A stretch of DNA of 11,435 nt, from NCBI GenBank assembly GCA_017991275.1, contig JAGNMH010000095.1, positions 1 to 11,435 of the forward strand, read 5' to 3'. Every line of letters starts with the position of its first letter. The first letter of the stretch is position 1. Made by a program: the position numbers and the translations under genes. Below the pieces are notes generated by a model. The model saw nothing but the letters and a program-made list of their open reading frames with translations, had not been told where the DNA came from and ran no database searches. This document shows, in pieces, positions 6,923 through 11,435 of the stretch. The DNA is from Acidobacteriota bacterium. GTDB taxonomy: Bacteria > Acidobacteriota > Blastocatellia > RBC074.

Positions 6923-7393
6923 ATGTTTATGAACAAAACGGTTTATGAACAAAACGATTACGTCGTCCAACATCTGAAGCGATGCTGATTAACGAGATGG
7001 CCGGATCGGGCGGAGACGCCATGCACTGGTATTTCAAAAAATCAAAGATCGGGCCACTGATCGGCAAACGAACTTGGGGTTGTTTAATCGCTTCGTTCCG
7101 TCGGCCACCATTGATTGATGGCGGCAGTCATACGGCGCCTGATGCGGCGATTTATGGCTTGGACGGCGAATGGTAAGTTGAAAACAACGGCGTTGCGCCG
7201 GACATCGAAGTCGAATTCGATCCGGCAGCCTGGCGGCAAGTAAGGCCGCGATCCGCAGCTTGAGCGCGCGGTTGAATACTTGATGGAAGACCTGAAGAAA
7301 AATCCGCCGAAACAATACAAGCTTCCGGCTTTTCCAAACTATTTCAAAAATACAACGCCTGCTTCTGCCGTTCAGGGCGGTTGTGGGAATTAA
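6923..7393 (+). pseudogene. Decayed tricorn-like S41 peptidase, C-terminal remnant
   Basis: From about 6974 the sequence encodes MLINEMAGSGGD, IGPLIGKRTWG and LIDGGSHTAP, matching position by position the end of the tricorn-like gene downstream (NEYSGSGGD, IGPIIGKRTWGG, LIDGGSVTAP). The copy is broken. GEW is followed by TAA (7174-7176), and then VENNGVAPDIEVE resumes in the same frame, as if a GAA codon became TAA. At 7240-7243 four extra bases (GTAA) shift the frame, after which GRDPQLERAVEYLMEDLKK continues to a stop at 7391-7393. The remaining roughly 950 N-terminal residues are missing. AGGAG followed by ATG at 6923 may be the original gene start fused to its tail by a large internal deletion; that ATG frame closes after 21 codons. 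The catalytic serine of AGSGGD and the Glu of VENNG are still readable, so the decay is recent or slow. Confidence 0.8.
6925..6956 (+). repeat. 16-base tandem direct duplication
   Basis: GTTTATGAACAAAACG occurs twice back to back (6925-6940, 6941-6956), just after the presumed old start codon of the decayed peptidase. It looks like a slippage or end-joining scar at the edge of the deletion. Confidence 0.7.
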
Positions 7394-7408
7394 CTAGGGC
7401 GCCAATTG

Positions 7409-7669
7409 ATGCAAACACTTGCTGAAGATACCTCGCCTGAAATCGAGCAGATTATCATCGAAGGTTATCGCCGAATGTCAGCCGCGCAGAAGCTGCAAAT
7501 CATGCAGGATTTGCAGCGCACTGCGCGCTTGCTGGCGCTCAGTGAAATCAGGCGGCAGCATCCGCAAGCGAGTGAGCACGAATTGCAACTGCGACTGGCT
7601 TCGCGTTGGCTTGAGCCGGAGTTAATGCGCAAGGCTTTCGGCTGGAACCCTGATGTTGAAGGATATTGA
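7409..7669 (+). CDS. Small helical protein, partner of the nucleotidyltransferase
   Basis: An 86-residue, probably all-helical cytoplasmic protein without signal or membrane segment. The start is taken as the ATG at 7409, with AGGG 9 bases upstream; the TTG just before it is less likely. The core SPEIEQIIIEGYRRMS (9-24), then QKLQIMQDLQRTARLLALSEIRRQHP and a tail ending RWLEPELMRKAFGWNP, resembles, from memory, an uncharacterised family found directly upstream of nucleotidyltransferase genes in several phyla. There is no HEPN R-X4-6-H motif and no recognisable DNA-binding helix-turn-helix, so it is neither a typical MNT/HEPN toxin nor an AbiEi-type repressor. Its stop overlaps the next start (TGATG), which implies translational coupling and a physical partnership. 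The biochemical function is unknown. It begins 15 bases after the decayed peptidase. Confidence 0.75.
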   Translation: MQTLAEDTSPEIEQIIIEGYRRMSAAQKLQIMQDLQRTARLLALSEIRRQHPQASEHELQLRLASRWLEPELMRKAFGWNPDVEGY

Positions 7670-8277
7670 TGGCGTCAAATTTCACCAACCCAATACCCGA
7701 CACCATCAAGATCACGCTCCAGGTCACGGGACTGTTTGAGCAATTTGGAATTCCATACGTGATTGGCGGCTCAGTGGCGAGCATAGTTCATGGCGAAGCT
7801 CGCATGACCAATGACCTTGATCTGATGGCCGATTTGCCGGAAGTGAAAGTGGCCGACCTGGTTGCTGCATTGGAATCGGAGTTTTATGTGGATGACCGAG
7901 CGATCCGCCGCGCAATCAGGGGGCGCAGCAGCTTTAACCTCATTCATTTGGCTACGATGTTCAAGGTAGATGTGTTTTTACATCGTGGAGATGAATGGGC
8001 AAAAGAACAGATGCGGCGCAGCCAGAGCAAGTCGTTGATTGAAGGCGTTGGCTCTACTTCACGGAAAGTGTCCAGCGCAGAAACGATGATTTTGCAAAAG
8101 CTTTTATGGTTCAGAAAGGGCGGTGAAGTTTCAGACCGTCAATGGCGTGATGTGTTAGGCATGATGAAAGTGCAAGCAGAACGCCTGGACTTTGACTATT
8201 TGAATCAGTGGGCAGACAGCTTGCAGATAAGCGACTTGCTCGAAAGGTCATTGAAGAAGGCAGGCATACACCAATGA
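7669..8277 (+). CDS. Nucleotidyltransferase-fold protein (polymerase beta superfamily)
   Basis: A 202-residue protein starting at the ATG at 7669, which overlaps the preceding stop by one base and has AAGGA 5 bases upstream. The N-terminal domain shows the nucleotidyltransferase signature: Gly33-Gly34-Ser35 (YVIGGSVASIVHG), then Asp49 and Asp51 in TNDLDLM, and a third acidic residue, Asp101, in FKVDVF. All three metal-binding carboxylates are present, so an active enzyme transferring NMP to a protein, RNA or small molecule is plausible. The C-terminal part is helical (SAETMILQKLLWFRKGG, then RQWRDVLGMMKVQ), as in AbiEii-like and related stand-alone transferases. Its target is unknown. The coupling to the small helical gene suggests a two-component unit, toxin-antitoxin-like in form only. 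The tricorn-like gene follows after 31 bases and could be cotranscribed. Confidence 0.85.
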   Translation: MASNFTNPIPDTIKITLQVTGLFEQFGIPYVIGGSVASIVHGEARMTNDLDLMADLPEVKVADLVAALESEFYVDDRAIRRAIRGRSSFNLIHLATMFKVDVFLHRGDEWAKEQMRRSQSKSLIEGVGSTSRKVSSAETMILQKLLWFRKGGEVSDRQWRDVLGMMKVQAERLDFDYLNQWADSLQISDLLERSLKKAGIHQ

Positions 8278-8296
8278 AAGCGCTGCCATTTATCAA

Positions 8297-8302
8297 AAGG
8301 AG
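8297..8302 (+). promoter_or_regulatory. Ribosome binding site of the tricorn-like protease
   Basis: AAGGAG lies 6 bases upstream of the ATG at 8309. It fixes the start and leaves a clean signal peptide. Confidence 0.65.
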
Positions 8303-8308
8303 AATCCA

Positions 8309-11300
8309 ATGAGAAAACCATTGTTGATGTTGTCGTTCCTGCTTATTGCTGTGGCGATGATGATTTCAGACCGCAGCAGTTCGGCGCAGGAGCGACCGCT
8401 GTTGGTTCGCAAACCGACGATGAACAAGACGCACATCGTCTTTCAATATGCGGGCGATCTTTGGACCGTGCCGCGCTCAGGTGGCGAAGCCACACGTTTG
8501 ACCAACGGCGAAGGCTCAGAGGGTAATCCTGTTTTTTCGCCCGACGGCCAGACGATTGCGTTCACAGGCGAATACGATGGCAACATAGACATCTTCACCA
8601 TACCCGCAACAGGTGGAGTGCCAAAGCGAGTCACCTTTCATCCAGGAGTTGACGCAGTCTGTAGTTGGTCGCCCGATGGCAAGCAATTGCTTTTCCTTTC
8701 AGAACGTTCCAGCGAATCGCGGCGCTTTGTAAAACTGTTTACTGTGCCGGTTGCCGGTGGATTGCCTGCTGAAATTCCTTTGCCAACCGGGTTCGATGGA
8801 TCGTTTTCACCGGACGGATCAAGATTGGCTTACGAACCGTTGCCACGTGGTTTCAACGCCTGGAAACGGTATCGAGGCGGAATGGCTTCGTATATCTGGA
8901 TTGCGGCGCTCAACGATTCCAGCACCGAAAAAATACCGCGCGAAGATTCCAATGATTTCAACGCGATGTGGATTGGAGAAAAAGTTTATTTCCTGTCTGA
9001 CCGCGACGGAGCAATCACGCTGTTTGCTTACGACACCAAAACCAAGCGCGTAGCCAAGCTCATCAACAACACTGGCTTGGACATCAAATCGGCTACGGCG
9101 GCGACCACTGGTGATACGATTGTGTACGAGCAGTTCGGTTCGCTGAACATCTTCGACCTGAAATCCAATCGCAGCACGAAGGTCAACGTGACGATCAACG
9201 CCGACCAACTGGCGGTTCGTTCGCGCTATGAAAAGGTCAGTTCGTTCATCAACGGCGCAGCCATTTCGCCAACCGGCGCCCGTGCAGTGTTTGAAGCTCG
9301 CGGCGAAATCATCAGCGTGCCGGCTGAAAAAGGCGATGCTCGCAATCTGACCGGCACGACCAATGTTGCCGAGCGCGATCCTTCGTGGTCGCCCGACGGA
9401 AAGTGGATCGCTTATTTCAGTGACGAATCCGGCGAATACGAACTGCACCTGCGCGATCAAAAAGCCACAGGCGAAGTCAAAAAGATCAAGTTGGAGCCTT
9501 CGTTTTATTACGGCCCTCAATGGTCGCCCGACAGCAAGAAAATTGCTTTCAGCGATAAACGCCTGAACCTTTGGGTTGTGGACGTCGAAAACGGCCAGCC
9601 GAAAAAATACGACACCTTGATTGCGGGCGGAGGCGGAACCAGTGTTAGTTGGTCTGCAGACAGCCGTTGGCTGACTTACTCCAAACCGCTGAAATCCTAT
9701 TACAGCGCGGTTTACATTCATTCGTTGGAAGACGGCAAAACGACTCAGATCACCGACGGAATGAGCGATGCTCAATCGCCTGTGTTCGACAAGAGCGGCA
9801 AGTATCTTTACTTCATGGCCAGCACTGATGTTGGGCCGAAGCTTTCGGGCTTTGATATGTCCGCTTACGCTCACAACGTGACGCGCAGTGTTTATGTCGC
9901 CGTGTTGAGGAAGGATTTGCCTTCGCCGCTGGCACCCGAAAGCGACGAAGAAAAAGTGGCCGAAGAGAAAAAAGACGCTGCGGCTGGTGGACAGACTGAC
10001 GCGGCAAAGCCTGCCGACAAGCCTGAAGAGAAAAAAGCGGATGCCGCAGCCGCAAAGCCTGCCGACAAAAAAGAAGCTCCTAAAGTTACTATTGATTTCG
10101 ATAACATCGGCCAGCGCATTCTGGCCTTGCCAATCCCAAATAAAAATTACGTTGGCTTGGACGTCGGTAAACCCGGCACCTTGTGGGTAGCGGAATTACC
10201 TGAAGGGGCACGTGGAGTCACGCTTCAAAAATTTGATCTGGACAAACGCAAACTCGACAAGGTGATTGATAACCTTCAGTCGCTGAGCTTTTCGGCCAAC
10301 GGCGAAAAGCTGCTTTACCGCATGGGGCCAGGTTGGTTCATTGCGTCAACAGCGACCGCGGGAACGCCTGCTTTCAAACCCGGCGACGGCAAGATCAAAA
10401 CCGAAGACATGGAAGTTTACGTTGACCCTAAAGCCGAGTGGGAACAGATGTACCGCGAAACCTGGCGCATAGAACGCGATTTCTTTTACGCGCCGAACTA
10501 TCACGGGCTTGACCTGAAAGCGACAGAGAAAAAATACGAGCCTTACTTGCAAGCTCTGGTGCATCGTTCGGATTTGAATTACCTGTTCCAGGAAATGCTT
10601 GGCGAATTGACCGTCGGCCATTTGTACGTTCAGGGTGGAGACGTTCCCGACCCGAAGCGTGTGGCCGGTGGATTGCTCGGAGCCGATTACAAGATCGAAA
10701 ACGGGCGGTACCGCTTTGCCAAAGTATTCAACGGCGAAAACTGGAATCCGCAATTGCGCGCGCCGCTGACTCAACCGGGAGTTAATGTCGTTGTTGGCGA
10801 ATACCTGCTGGCGGTCAAAGGTCGTGACCTGACTGCTGCTGACGACATTTACAGCCTGTTTGAAAGCACCGCCGGAAAACAGGTGACGCTCAAAGTCGGC
10901 CCGAATCCTGATGGCACAGGTTCGCGCGAAGCCACAGTCGTTCCAATCGCCAGCGAAGGCGCGCTTCGCAATCTGGCCTGGATCGAAGACAACCGCCGCA
11001 AAGTTGAAAAAATGTCCGACGGCAAACTGGCCTACATTTATCTGCCGGACACTGCCCAGGGCGGTTACACCTTCTTCAACCGTTACTTTTTCTCGCAACT
11101 CGACAAGCAAGGCGCGGTGGTTGACGAACGCTACAACAGCGGCGGCCACGCGGCGGATTACGTCGTGGATTACTTGAAGAAGCCGCTCAACAGTTTCTGG
11201 GCTGGCCGCGAAGGCGTGGATTTTCGCCAACCAGTGGCAACCATGCCCGGCCCGAAGGCGATGTTGGCCAACGAATACTCAGGTTCCGGCGGAGATTATC

Positions 11301-11435
11301 TGCCTTACCTGTTCCGCCGTTACGGCATCGGCCCGATCATTGGCAAACGCACCTGGGGAGGTTTGGTAGGCATCGGAGGCTACCCGACGTTGATTGATGG
11401 TGGTAGCGTGACGGCTCCGCCCTTTGCTTTTTACA
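8309..11435 (+). CDS. Tricorn-like protease, peptidase family S41, C-terminus beyond window
   Basis: Open from the ATG at 8309 to the right edge: 1042 complete codons of probably 1100 or more. Residues 1-27 are a signal peptide (MRKPLLML, ending SSSAQ), so it acts in the periplasm. Residues about 30-690 are beta-propeller blades with repeated PD40 motifs (FSPDGQTIAF, WSPDGKQLLFL, WSPDGKWIAYF, WSPDSKKIAF). The propeller region is interrupted at about 541-593 by an Ala/Lys/Glu/Pro-rich linker with an internal duplication. A helical part follows, with His771 in GELTVGHLYV, then a PDZ-like domain (about 788-869) and the catalytic C2 domain with DERYNSGG (from 939), NEYSGSGGD with nucleophile Ser993, and IGKRTWGG. 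His771 and Ser993 match the Thermoplasma tricorn His746 and Ser965; the residue before the histidine is Gly rather than Ser745. The catalytic Glu (expected in a VENxG motif) lies beyond the window. Family members degrade peptides to small fragments. Confidence 0.93.
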   Translation, partial: MRKPLLMLSFLLIAVAMMISDRSSSAQERPLLVRKPTMNKTHIVFQYAGDLWTVPRSGGEATRLTNGEGSEGNPVFSPDGQTIAFTGEYDGNIDIFTIPATGGVPKRVTFHPGVDAVCSWSPDGKQLLFLSERSSESRRFVKLFTVPVAGGLPAEIPLPTGFDGSFSPDGSRLAYEPLPRGFNAWKRYRGGMASYIWIAALNDSSTEKIPREDSNDFNAMWIGEKVYFLSDRDGAITLFAYDTKTKRVAKLINNTGLDIKSATAATTGDTIVYEQFGSLNIFDLKSNRSTKVNVTINADQLAVRSRYEKVSSFINGAAISPTGARAVFEARGEIISVPAEKGDARNLTGTTNVAERDPSWSPDGKWIAYFSDESGEYELHLRDQKATGEVKKIKLEPSFYYGPQWSPDSKKIAFSDKRLNLWVVDVENGQPKKYDTLIAGGGGTSVSWSADSRWLTYSKPLKSYYSAVYIHSLEDGKTTQITDGMSDAQSPVFDKSGKYLYFMASTDVGPKLSGFDMSAYAHNVTRSVYVAVLRKDLPSPLAPESDEEKVAEEKKDAAAGGQTDAAKPADKPEEKKADAAAAKPADKKEAPKVTIDFDNIGQRILALPIPNKNYVGLDVGKPGTLWVAELPEGARGVTLQKFDLDKRKLDKVIDNLQSLSFSANGEKLLYRMGPGWFIASTATAGTPAFKPGDGKIKTEDMEVYVDPKAEWEQMYRETWRIERDFFYAPNYHGLDLKATEKKYEPYLQALVHRSDLNYLFQEMLGELTVGHLYVQGGDVPDPKRVAGGLLGADYKIENGRYRFAKVFNGENWNPQLRAPLTQPGVNVVVGEYLLAVKGRDLTAADDIYSLFESTAGKQVTLKVGPNPDGTGSREATVVPIASEGALRNLAWIEDNRRKVEKMSDGKLAYIYLPDTAQGGYTFFNRYFFSQLDKQGAVVDERYNSGGHAADYVVDYLKKPLNSFWAGREGVDFRQPVATMPGPKAMLANEYSGSGGDYLPYLFRRYGIGPIIGKRTWGGLVGIGGYPTLIDGGSVTAPPFAFY
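10004..10068 (+). repeat. Direct repeats within the tricorn linker
   Basis: GCAAAGCCTGCCGACAA occurs at 10004-10020 and again at 10052-10068, encoding AKPADK twice. GAAGAGAAAAAAG at 9962-9974 also recurs at 10025-10037. The low-complexity linker therefore grew by local duplication. Confidence 0.7.

Noticed and set aside
7034..7337. Three overlapping minus-strand frames of 61-93 codons
   Set aside because: They are antisense to the peptidase remnant, whose homology to the downstream gene explains the sequence.
8819..9874. 351-codon minus-strand frame
   Set aside because: Antisense shadow of the tricorn-like gene, whose PD40 blades are read on the plus strand; the length follows from codon bias.
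10346..11230. 294-codon minus-strand frame
   Set aside because: Antisense to the PDZ and catalytic domains of the tricorn-like gene, with no recognisable motif.

Overview
This 11.4 kb window looks like a chromosomal piece of an Acidobacteriota-type bacterium, possibly Blastocatellia-like. The grounds are a TonB-dependent receptor with a carboxypeptidase-regulatory-like N-terminus (the Oar-like type amplified in that phylum), several family S41 peptidases including a tricorn-like one, mid-range GC content, and GC-rich palindromic repeats between genes. The taxonomic call is inference; there is no rRNA or marker gene.

Layout. From 1 to about 4310 genes run on the minus strand: the N-terminal 709 residues of a TonB-dependent receptor (2127 to the window edge), an exported protein with a methyltransferase fold (3659-2196) and a small single-helix membrane protein (4310-3927). 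A good sigma-70-type promoter at 3801-3829 faces the methyltransferase-fold gene and possibly also the receptor 68 bp downstream. From 4311 to 5065 there is no convincing gene; this stretch holds a 175-bp nest of inverted repeats at 4514-4688. From about 5066 onward everything is on the plus strand: a carboxy-terminal processing protease (S41A-like), a 22-bp inverted repeat with the same two-palindromes-head-to-head design, a decayed remnant of a tricorn-like S41 peptidase, a tightly coupled two-gene cassette (small helical protein plus nucleotidyltransferase), and a nearly complete tricorn-like protease that runs off the right edge.

How it fits together. The receptor, both complete proteases and the methyltransferase-fold protein all carry export signals, so most of the window serves the cell envelope: outer-membrane uptake and periplasmic proteolysis. 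The exception is the cytoplasmic cassette at 7409-8277. Its two genes overlap by one base and it lies exactly between the dead tricorn copy and the live one. It resembles in form, but is not shown to be, a nucleotidyltransferase-type toxin-antitoxin pair, and it is the best candidate here for an undescribed system. All protein family calls come from reading motifs by eye; no database search was run.
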